From assembly GCA_964541635.1 (NCBI GenBank), contig CAZIQM010000047.1, positions 1 through 8,536 of the forward strand: a stretch of DNA of 8,536 bases, written 5' to 3'. Under the pieces are notes generated by a model that did not search any database, was not told the DNA's origin, and worked only from the letters and a program-made list of their open reading frames with translations. The DNA comes from DALYDP01 sp964541635 (GTDB taxonomy: Bacteria > Patescibacteriota > Gracilibacteria > Peribacterales > Peribacteraceae). Made by a program: the position numbers and the translations under genes. Position 1 is the stretch's first letter, and every line of letters starts with the position of its first letter. Of the stretch, positions 1-6,800 are shown one piece after another.

Positions 1-27
1 CCGTGTTCGCCGCGTTGGCCTGATCAT
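1..27 (-). CDS. Possible start of a downstream gene, cut by the window edge
   Basis: On the minus strand the VanW stop codon overlaps an ATG (TGATG), a layout typical of translationally coupled genes. From that ATG the frame stays open for nine codons to the window edge and would begin MIRPTRRTR. Nine codons are too few to identify a product, and the open frame could be chance. It is listed only because the overlap would fit another member of this tightly packed cluster. Confidence 0.15.
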
Positions 28-1304
28 CACTCGCCGATCCACGACGGCGGTTCGTCGATGGACGGGGGCGGCGGGACCGGGGCGGAGGCCACGCCGATTT
101 CGTAGAACAGCGGGCGCGCCTCGTAGATCGATACCGTCGTTTCGTCGAGCGTCGTGCCGTCGGCCAGCGTCGTGTAGCGCACCCACGCGGCGTTCAAGCC
201 GGGGTGCCTGTCGCCGACCTTCTTCTTCTCGCCCGGGGCGAGCTCCGTCGTCTCGATCGTCCTGTCCGGCGGTGGCGAGGACCGGTTCCAAATGAACGGT
301 CCGTACACGCTGCTCTGGCGGGCGTCTTTCGTGCCGTAGTAGATGAAATACGCGTGGTCCCGGTCGTCGTGGTGCGTTTGCATCAGCAGCGCGCCGGGGC
401 TGTCGTTGAGGAACTTCATGTCGGGATTCGGCGGATAGACCGTCGCGTCGGTGCCCTGGGGACCGTAGTAGCTCACCGCGTAGCTGTGGTTGATGCGTTG
501 CTTGATGGGGAAGCCGTACTCCCACGCCCCGCGGTAGGCAGTGGAGCTCACCTGGCAGAGGCCGCCCCCGAAGTCGGGCTCCGTGCGGTCGCCCTTGATG
601 ACCAGCTCCTTGCGGTAGCCGGTCGTGTCATTCACCGGACCGAGCGTTTGGCCGAACGAGAACACCGTGCCCTGGGGGATGACGTGCCCGTTGAACTTCG
701 CGAGACCCGTCGCGATGTTGTGCCTGCGGTTGATGGGCGAACCCGCGTAGACGGACTCGCCGACCGTGACGACTTCCTTGATGCCCATGTCGCGCAGCTC
801 GGCGGAGTTCACCGTGACGGACGCCGGGAGTTCGTCGAAGGGGATTTCGATGTCGCCGATGCCCCGTTCGAGCGCCTCGATCGTCATCGACGTCAGCGCT
901 TCGAGGTCGGTTTTCCGGCCGGGGAGCCCCACGCCGTCGAACGTCACCGATCCCGACGCGGTTTTGTCGATGACCACCGATCCAGCGGGCCGGTCGAAGG
1001 GATCGACGACGAACGTCCTCAGCGTTTCGCGGATGGCGTCGCGGGAGTAGCCCGTGCGGACGGTCCGTCGGAAGCCTTCCGGCACCGCCGGGGGGTCATC
1101 GCCGTCCGCGAGCAGGGCCTGGGGAGGCGTGACCTCCGTGCCGGCGTAGGTCCACGCCGATTCCTGGCTCATCCACGACGCCGTCGCGGACGCGGGCACG
1201 GTGAAGAGGAAATGGTCGCTCCGGTACAGCAGGTCGACGCCCGCGGCATCCGCCGACGGGACGGTCATCAGGAGGCCGGCGACGACGAACAGCGCCCTAA
1301 ACAC
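27..1304 (-). CDS. VanW family protein, exported
   Basis: 425 residues. Residues 1-20 look like a signal peptide: an Arg near the N-terminus, a hydrophobic stretch FVVAGLLM, and an Ala-Asp-Ala cleavage site before residue 21. Residues about 80-165 resemble the putative peptidoglycan-binding region often found before VanW domains. The VanW domain spans about 170-325 and shows its hallmarks: RRHNIATGLAKFNG, an FSFG motif near 215-218, and GGGLCQVSSTAYRGA at 246-260. Residues about 348-405 look like a G5-type beta module, and the C-terminus is proline-rich. VanW proteins occur in some vancomycin-resistance clusters, but their biochemical role is unsettled; a cell-wall role is inferred, and nothing here indicates resistance. 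The start is GTG, chosen because it gives a complete signal peptide. It lies 21 bp after the RNase HI stop, has no Shine-Dalgarno sequence, and is the third gene of a minus-strand cluster. Confidence 0.9.
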   Translation of the reverse strand: MFRALFVVAGLLMTVPSADAAGVDLLYRSDHFLFTVPASATASWMSQESAWTYAGTEVTPPQALLADGDDPPAVPEGFRRTVRTGYSRDAIRETLRTFVVDPFDRPAGSVVIDKTASGSVTFDGVGLPGRKTDLEALTSMTIEALERGIGDIEIPFDELPASVTVNSAELRDMGIKEVVTVGESVYAGSPINRRHNIATGLAKFNGHVIPQGTVFSFGQTLGPVNDTTGYRKELVIKGDRTEPDFGGGLCQVSSTAYRGAWEYGFPIKQRINHSYAVSYYGPQGTDATVYPPNPDMKFLNDSPGALLMQTHHDDRDHAYFIYYGTKDARQSSVYGPFIWNRSSPPPDRTIETTELAPGEKKKVGDRHPGLNAAWVRYTTLADGTTLDETTVSIYEARPLFYEIGVASAPVPPPPSIDEPPSWIGE

Positions 1305-1310
1305 GCGCGC

Positions 1311-1319
1311 ACGATACCA
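1311..1319 (-). promoter_or_regulatory. Candidate extended -10 element before the VanW gene
   Basis: On the minus strand the sequence is TGG-TATCGT. The hexamer occupies -12 to -7 relative to the GTG start, and TG sits in the extended -10 position. Initiation 6-7 nt downstream would fall on the start codon, giving a leaderless message. I see no -35 element. The gap is only 21 bp after an upstream gene, so read-through from that gene is also possible. Confidence 0.35.
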
Positions 1320-1325
1320 CGAGGT

Positions 1326-1973
1326 TTACCAGAGACCTTGCTGATTGTTCGACGCCCGGTAGGAATCGCCCGGAAGCGGCTTGAAGCCCGTCTGCCGCGG
1401 GACGGGGGGTACCGTCGGCCGGGGGTTGGGCAGTTCGTCGAGCGCGCGGTTCACGAGCGCGTCGGCGCGGTGGTTGTCTTCGCGCGGGATGTGCGTGAAC
1501 ACGACGTCCGGGAACCCGTTCGCCAGTTCCTGCACTTCCTCGACCAGCGGCTGGAGCGTGGGCATCTTCACTTTGTATTCGCCATTCACCTGCTTCACGA
1601 CCAACTCGCTATCGAGGTGGCAGATCAGCCTGTTGGGTTGGTATTCGCGGGCCAATTCCAGCCCCTTGATGAGCGCACGGTACTCGGCGACGTTGTTCGT
1701 TTCCTGGCCGATGCGTTCGTAGTACTCCTTGATCACGGTGCCGCTGACGGGATCCTCCAAAATGCCCGCGATCGCAGCGTGACCGGGATTCCCGCGTGAG
1801 CCGCCGTCGCAGAAGAGGTGCAAGGTGCCCCCTACCTGGTCCGGCAATCCTTCGTGCGCCGGGCGCGTCGCGAGGGCCTGTTCCACGGCGTCCGCCACGA
1901 ACTGCTCGCGCTCGCGGGCGCGCGGAAACAATTCCTGTAACCGACGCTCGAGCGAAGCGGGCAGACGCAGCAT
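1326..1973 (-). CDS. rnhA: Ribonuclease HI with an N-terminal ribbon-helix-helix-like segment
   Basis: 215 residues. RNase HI cuts the RNA strand of RNA-DNA hybrids with two metal ions. The domain covers about residues 50-180 and keeps every acidic catalytic residue: Asp56 in FCDGGSRGNPG, Glu97 in NNVAEYRAL, Asp121 in LDSELVV and Asp171 in NHRADALVNRALD. His162 or His168 may supply the auxiliary histidine. It is the short type without the basic protrusion of the E. coli enzyme, like YpdQ and archaeal RNases HI. Residues 1-38 precede the domain and read like a ribbon-helix-helix unit: a short strand LRLP, a helix from about Ser7 to Phe16, and a helix from about Glu21 to Ala35. Residues 181-215 are proline-rich and probably disordered. 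The start is ATG, 24 bp after the peptidase stop. An AAGGGA lies 13 nt upstream, too far for a good ribosome-binding site. The enzyme call is secure; the N-terminal domain is inference. Confidence 0.93.
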   Translation of the reverse strand: MLRLPASLERRLQELFPRAREREQFVADAVEQALATRPAHEGLPDQVGGTLHLFCDGGSRGNPGHAAIAGILEDPVSGTVIKEYYERIGQETNNVAEYRALIKGLELAREYQPNRLICHLDSELVVKQVNGEYKVKMPTLQPLVEEVQELANGFPDVVFTHIPREDNHRADALVNRALDELPNPRPTVPPVPRQTGFKPLPGDSYRASNNQQGLW

Positions 1974-1980
1974 TGCGTCG

Positions 1981-1986
1981 ATTCTA
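1981..1986 (-). promoter_or_regulatory. Candidate -10 element before the RNase HI gene
   Basis: TAGAAT on the minus strand, one mismatch from TATAAT, lies at -13 to -8 from the ATG, inside the 24-bp gap after the peptidase gene. The heptamer TAGAATC recurs at almost the same place before the divergent gene at 3250. I see no -35 element. If used, transcription would start at or within 1-2 nt of the start codon. Confidence 0.35.
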
Positions 1987-1997
1987 TCCCTTCGCGT

Positions 1998-3230
1998 TTA
2001 ATCCTGCAGCACCACCTTCACGGCGGCGTCGAGTTGCGGGTCGAGTGTGGCTTCGGCGTCCTTCGCGGTCGATTCCACCACCACGTCCGGCGTCACGCCG
2101 TGCTTGCCCAGGTCGGTGCCTTTCGGCGTCAGCCACGTGGCCGTGGTCACGCGGAGGGCCGCCCCGCCCGGCAGGTCGATCACTTCCTGCACCGTGCCCT
2201 TGCCGTAGCTCTGCGTGCCCACGATGGTCGCGCGTCCGTGGTCCTGCATCGCGCCGGCGAAGATCTCGGACGCGCTGGCGCTGGCGCCGTTGATGAGGAT
2301 CGCGACGGGCATGTCCGGGAGGATGGTGCGGCCGGTCACCGGGTGGTCCTCGCGCGACGTGCGTCCCGCGACCGTCACGACGTTGCCGTCCTTCACGAAC
2401 ATCGACGTGAGCTCGATGGCGCCGTCCAGGTAGCCGCCGCCGTTGTACCGCAGGTCGATGACGAGGCCCTTGATGGAGCCGGGTTTGATCGCTTCCAGCA
2501 GCCCGCGCACTTCCTGCACGGTTTCGCTGCCGAATTGGCTGATGGTGAGCACGCCGACGTTTCCGCCCTCCGTCTCTTTCGTCGTGTATTCGGCGCTGGG
2601 GATGTGGATCTGGTCGCGGGTGATGTCGAACGACTTTTCCTCCTTGCCGCGCGCGACCGTCAGGGTCACCGTGGTGCCTTTCGGTCCGCGGATGAGGCGG
2701 ATGACGTCCGCGAGGTCCTTGCCCGCCACGTCCGCGCCGCCCACGTTGGTCACGAGGTCATCCGGGAGCAGGCCCGCGCGCTCGGCGGGCGAGCCGTCGA
2801 TCAGGCGTACCACGCGGACGATGCCGTCGTTCGATTCCAGTTCCGCGCCGATGCCCTCCAGGTTGCCGTCCAAGCCGTTCACGAAGTCGGTGCTCTCCTC
2901 GGGCGACATGAAGAGCGTGTAGGGGTCGCCCACGGCGTCGACCATGCCGGCCACCGCGCCTTCCACCATCTTCTGCGCGTTCATCTCGTTCGGGCGCAGG
3001 TAGTGGTTCTGGAGCAGCTTCCACGTGGTCCAGAGCAACGTGATATTCACGTCCTTCTCGGGATCGGTGATCGTGGCGCCGCTCTGCGACCGCCCGATGA
3101 GCATGTCCTCCAGGCGCCGTTGGGCGGCGTCATAGCGCACGGTGGCGTAGCGGACGCCCAATTGCCACCCGAGCAGCAGGGCGAACACGGGGACCAAGAA
3201 GCCGACGAAAACACGGGTGGAGCGATTCAT
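1998..3230 (-). CDS. S41 family C-terminal processing peptidase (CtpA/Prc-like), membrane-anchored
   Basis: 410 residues, a normal length for the family. Residues about 7-25 form one hydrophobic segment after a basic N-terminus, an uncleaved membrane anchor that would place the rest outside the cytoplasmic membrane. A PDZ domain spans about 115-200 (GIGAEL, then SPAERAGLLPDDLV), for binding the C-termini of substrates. The peptidase domain follows, with ILINGASASASEI and SYGKGTVQ. By the spacing known for E. coli Tsp and B. subtilis CtpB, the catalytic Ser-Lys-Gln set is Ser319, Lys344 and Gln348, all present. Such enzymes trim or degrade envelope proteins. An in-frame TGA shortly upstream makes the ATG at 3230 the natural start. 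No Shine-Dalgarno sequence is visible. It heads the cluster with RNase HI and VanW, and its start faces the gene at 3250 across 19 bp. Confidence 0.95.
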   Translation of the reverse strand: MNRSTRVFVGFLVPVFALLLGWQLGVRYATVRYDAAQRRLEDMLIGRSQSGATITDPEKDVNITLLWTTWKLLQNHYLRPNEMNAQKMVEGAVAGMVDAVGDPYTLFMSPEESTDFVNGLDGNLEGIGAELESNDGIVRVVRLIDGSPAERAGLLPDDLVTNVGGADVAGKDLADVIRLIRGPKGTTVTLTVARGKEEKSFDITRDQIHIPSAEYTTKETEGGNVGVLTISQFGSETVQEVRGLLEAIKPGSIKGLVIDLRYNGGGYLDGAIELTSMFVKDGNVVTVAGRTSREDHPVTGRTILPDMPVAILINGASASASEIFAGAMQDHGRATIVGTQSYGKGTVQEVIDLPGGAALRVTTATWLTPKGTDLGKHGVTPDVVVESTAKDAEATLDPQLDAAVKVVLQD

Positions 3231-3249
3231 GACGTTGTAGAATCAGGGT
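3231..3249. promoter_or_regulatory. 19-bp divergent start region shared by the peptidase and DUF1858-IscA genes
   Basis: This is the whole space between two divergent ATG codons. It contains TAGAAT for the plus-strand gene. For the minus-strand gene no good -10 is present inside it; TACCCT (3245-3250, minus strand) is a weak option that would give a leader of about 7 nt. Any promoter for either gene must extend into the other's coding sequence, so polymerase binding in the two directions would be mutually exclusive. Confidence 0.5.
3238..3243 (+). promoter_or_regulatory. Candidate -10 element of the DUF1858-IscA gene
   Basis: TAGAAT, one mismatch from TATAAT, lies at -12 to -7 from the ATG at 3250, which predicts a transcript beginning on or next to the start codon. 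The -35 position (about 3215-3220) reads GGGTGG and is not recognisable. The same heptamer TAGAATC precedes the RNase HI gene. Confidence 0.4.
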
Positions 3250-3837
3250 ATGGCACAGCCCATCTCTCGCGCAATGCGGGTACAAGACATTTTGGCCTTG
3301 TTGCCACACGCGGAACCGCTCCTCGCGGAGTACGGATTGCACTGCGTGGGATGCGCCGGAAGCGAATTCGAAACGCTCGAGGAGGGTTACCTCTCCCACG
3401 GCTTCGCCGAGGACAAGCTCGACGACCTGGTGACGGACCTGAACCTGCTCTTCGCGAAAGGGCCCGAGCGCCCGAAGACGATCGAGGTGACCGAAGCGGC
3501 GGCGAAAGGACTCCTGGAGATCCTCGAAGCGGAAAACCAGGCCGACCACATCTTGGTCGTCGGCTTGGACGACGCCGGCGGTTTCGCGATGGACGTCCTC
3601 CCCGACGTGCCGGACGACCACGTGTTCTTCGGGCACGCGTCCGCGCCGACGCTGCGGGTCGCGGCTTCACCCCTCACGCTCTCGCGCATCGGCGGCGCGA
3701 CCATCGACCGCCGCGAGGGCCGCTTCAAGTTGGACCTTCCGGGTGACACGGCGAAAAAGGCCTGCGCGTGCACAAACGGGGGAGCGTGCGGGTGTGCGAA
3801 AGAGGGGAAGGAGCCTGGAAGCTCCGGCTGTCACTGA
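3250..3837 (+). CDS. DUF1858 domain fused to an IscA/HesB-like iron-sulfur biogenesis domain
   Basis: 195 residues. Residues about 8-70 match DUF1858: a helical segment MRVQDILALLPHAEPLLAEY, then HCVGC with Cys32 and Cys35, then the ETLEEGYLSHGF region. Residues about 76-175 resemble an A-type iron-sulfur carrier (IscA/HesB): a start like IEVTEAAAKGLLEIL, a GGF turn near 110-112, a strand with IGGATIDRREGRFKLD, and a Cys-x-Cys pair at 172/174 near the usual CxC position. The first conserved IscA cysteine is absent: the local sequence is LDDAGGFAMD. The tail adds Cys180, Cys182 and Cys194. A role in handling iron-sulfur clusters or another metal or thiol is inferred. Without the usual three-cysteine set, classical cluster transfer is uncertain. 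No Shine-Dalgarno sequence precedes the ATG. The 3' end overlaps the convergent giant gene by 7 bp. Confidence 0.8.
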   Translation: MAQPISRAMRVQDILALLPHAEPLLAEYGLHCVGCAGSEFETLEEGYLSHGFAEDKLDDLVTDLNLLFAKGPERPKTIEVTEAAAKGLLEILEAENQADHILVVGLDDAGGFAMDVLPDVPDDHVFFGHASAPTLRVAASPLTLSRIGGATIDRREGRFKLDLPGDTAKKACACTNGGACGCAKEGKEPGSSGCH

Positions 3838-6800
3838 ACCGTCTGCTCCTCCGGCCCGCTCGCGTGGTTTCCGTTGCCGTTGCGCGATTTACGAACCGTC
3901 ACGGAGTGCCAACGGCCGTGCTTCGCCTTCTCGGCGTACATCGAGGTGCGCGTGGCGCGGTAGGTTTCGGAGAGGTCCCACAGGATCGTCCTGAGGATGC
4001 GCTCGCGGTATTCGTACTGTTCCACGGGATCGTTCGTGATTTCCTGCAGGCGCGCGAGTTCGCGTTGATAGAGTTCCCCGTCCTTGGACCACTGCGGTTG
4101 TTGTGCGGCTTTGGCATCGAGTTGCCGCAACTCATGCGCGTTGCGATCGTTCAACACGTTCGCATCCAGGCCGAACTCCGATGCGACGCGGTCGAGGTAT
4201 GCCGCGCCTCCCGCTACGCCGCCGAAGCTCCAACGGACGAGGCCCGACTTGATGCGGCTGAAGTCCGCGACCGTCAGGTCGTCGATGGACGCCTTGCCCG
4301 CTTGCGCTGCCGCCAGTCCGAAGTCACGAAGCAACGCCTTCTGCGCTTCGATGTTCGGATACGAATCGAGCGGCGTCGGGTAGCTCGATGCGACGGGATA
4401 GATGGTGATCGGATCCCGGATCTGCTCGCCGATCTCCGTTTCGAGCCCCTTGCGGAATTGCTCCGGCGAATCCCACTTCACGCGGGTTGCGCCGTACCCG
4501 GCGAGGAATTCGTCGATACTGATGCGCGTGAATTCGGCAGGGTCGATGAGGTTACGGATGATGAACGTGCCCTTCGAGTGGTCGTCGCTGATGAGCACCT
4601 GCAGCTTCGCCTCGGGCAGGCTGACCAGCACGTAGTGGCCGGGTTCGGCGGCGGCGTACTGCGCGACGGACGGAGTGGCGGTGCGGTCGTCCACCGTGAA
4701 GTGCGCCTTCCAGCGGTTCTTGAGCAACGTATTGCGCAGGGCCTTGAGGCGAGGAATCGGCTTCGGTTCGTTCCCCGACCCTTCAGCGCCGACGCCCGCA
4801 GCGATTTCTCCTTCCGGAACGGGAGACAACGGCTCTTTGTTGTTCGGGAAGAATTTTTCCGGGACGAAATCCTGCGCGAACAATTCTCGTTCGAGTTCTT
4901 CGATCGAGGGGAGCGTGCCGCTGACCCATGCGTCGTTCTCGAGCGCGTGCTCATCCTGCAGGCCGAGGTTCACGACGAGGTCGAGGGTTTCATCGACGTC
5001 GGTGTCGAGGTAGTTCATGAACTGCGCGGGCACGTTCTCCTTGCGGCAGACGAACTGCGCCTTGGAGGCGCCCCATTGCAGCGTGTACGTGAGGTTCGGA
5101 TTCGGCGCGAGCAAAGTGGGATCCAGCATTTCGAGGTGTTCCCGTAGCCACGCGTGCTCCTGGTCCGCGATGGCGGTCGGCTTCATGTCCACGAAGAGTT
5201 GTTTCATCGCGTTGGCGGATTCCCAACTGTGACTTGAGTACGCGATGCGTCTGCCGGCTTCCTCCGTGCCGCGGGGGTATTCGCGGGTGACGGCCCGGGT
5301 CGCGCCAACGACTTTCTGGATGAATTCAGTGTGCTTGCTTCCTGCCTCGTACGCCGGAATCACCTGTACGGGATAGAGCTTATTGATGAGTCCGGCGCTG
5401 ATTTTCCATACCGCATCCTGGGATTTCCCGTCCACGGGGAGGAGATCGATGACGTCGCGCATGAGCCACGCGGGGTGGCGGGCGTCGCGGCGCAACAAGA
5501 GCTCCCGCTGCGGGCCCGTCCCCAGGTACGCGTCGCCCTGCTGTTCTTTCGTTTCGAAACGGACGCCAATTTTCGCGGTATCCATCACTTCGCGCTTGCC
5601 GTCGTGCCATTGGAGCGAACGGATCGAGGCCGTTATCTGGGCGAACACCGCGGCTTCTTCGGGCGTGAAGTCGAGCGCCAAGGCCTTTGTTTCCATGCGG
5701 GAGAACTCGGCGTCGAATTCGCGATGAAGGCCGTTCAACGCGATGTTTTCCGGCGTGGGAACGTAGCCGCTCTCCCATTCCGTCGCCGCCGTCTCATCGT
5801 GGGGTTCGTCGGGCAGCAATGCAGCCAGGCGTTCGCGCGTCGTGAGGGAATGGTCCGTGAGTCCCGCCGCCAACAACCTCGTGTCCGGCGTGGCGTGGAA
5901 CGCGTCGCGCTTCATGAGGAACACGTACGAGTCCGCCTCCTTCGCGACTATGAGTCCGGGCGTCGAGAAAACCGCCGGGTCGAGGTGCGCGAGTTCCGGG
6001 GGAACGTTCGCGGGGTCGATGGTCACGCGTTGCGGGACGCGCCCCAAGCGCTTGGACGAGGCTCTCTCCGTGGCGTGCAGAAGGGCCTGGGACGGGGCGT
6101 CGATGCGCGAATCGGACAATGCGTCGTGCAGTGATGAGACGAGGAACGACGTGCGGACGTAGGCTTCTTCCGGACTCGCGGGGGGAGCGAAGCTGCCGTT
6201 ACTGTCGAACGAGTTTTCAAGCAGTCTCCAGACCTCGTCGTTCGCCATGAGTTTCAGGAGATCCGATTTCTGCCTAAGATCGATCCGCGCGCACGCCTCT
6301 TGCGCCCATCGCTCCATGTCGAAGCCATACTTCATTGCGAGCAGCGCGCTTACTCCTTTGTTCGCGACGTGCTGGCGGTGGTGGTCGTGATCGGGCGAGA
6401 GCTGGCCCATTTTGAGGTGCTTGCTCGAGAACGTGGAATCCATCATCGTCCGGGCGAACTGGGCGCCGCTCCAAAATTTCGAGAACGGGGTCCGTTCCAG
6501 CAGTATGGGCTGGAGTTTCACGTCCTGGCCGATGGTGAGATGCATCAAGGAATAGCCTCCGAGTTCGGCGTTCCGCTTGTCGCGCGGCTTGAAATCACTA
6601 ATGTTCTTGGCGAACGTCGCGGGAGATGCGGAATACACGGGAAACGCTTTCGTGTTGGGCAGGAACACCGCCGCGGTTTGGCTGGACGCCCACCTGGTGC
6701 CTTTTTCGAAATCGATCCAGTTCGCGTTCGCGGCCAGGATCACCAAGGCGTCAATCGTTACTTGCTTGGCTTCGGGCAGGTTCGAAGAGTCTCCCGCGAG

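Noticed and set aside
204..1799. Long plus-strand open frame (531 codons) opposite the VanW and RNase HI genes
   Set aside because: It spans two well-identified genes on the other strand, its translation is Arg/Val/His-rich without domain features, and high GC at third codon positions removes stops from antisense frames.
2034..3746. 570-codon plus-strand frame opposite the S41 peptidase
   Set aside because: It runs across the peptidase gene and into a different frame of the DUF1858-IscA gene, so it crosses two real genes on opposite strands. This is an antisense shadow.
3810..3825. Hairpin GGAGC-CTGGAA-GCTCC near the end of the DUF1858-IscA gene as a terminator
   Set aside because: The stem is only 5 bp, it lies inside coding sequence, and no run of T follows on either strand.
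6360..6400. His-rich stretch DHDHHRQH (residues 576-583 of the giant protein) as a metal site
   Set aside because: The aligned region of unit 1 does not keep the histidines, and no companion ligands or catalytic motif were seen. It may be a surface loop.
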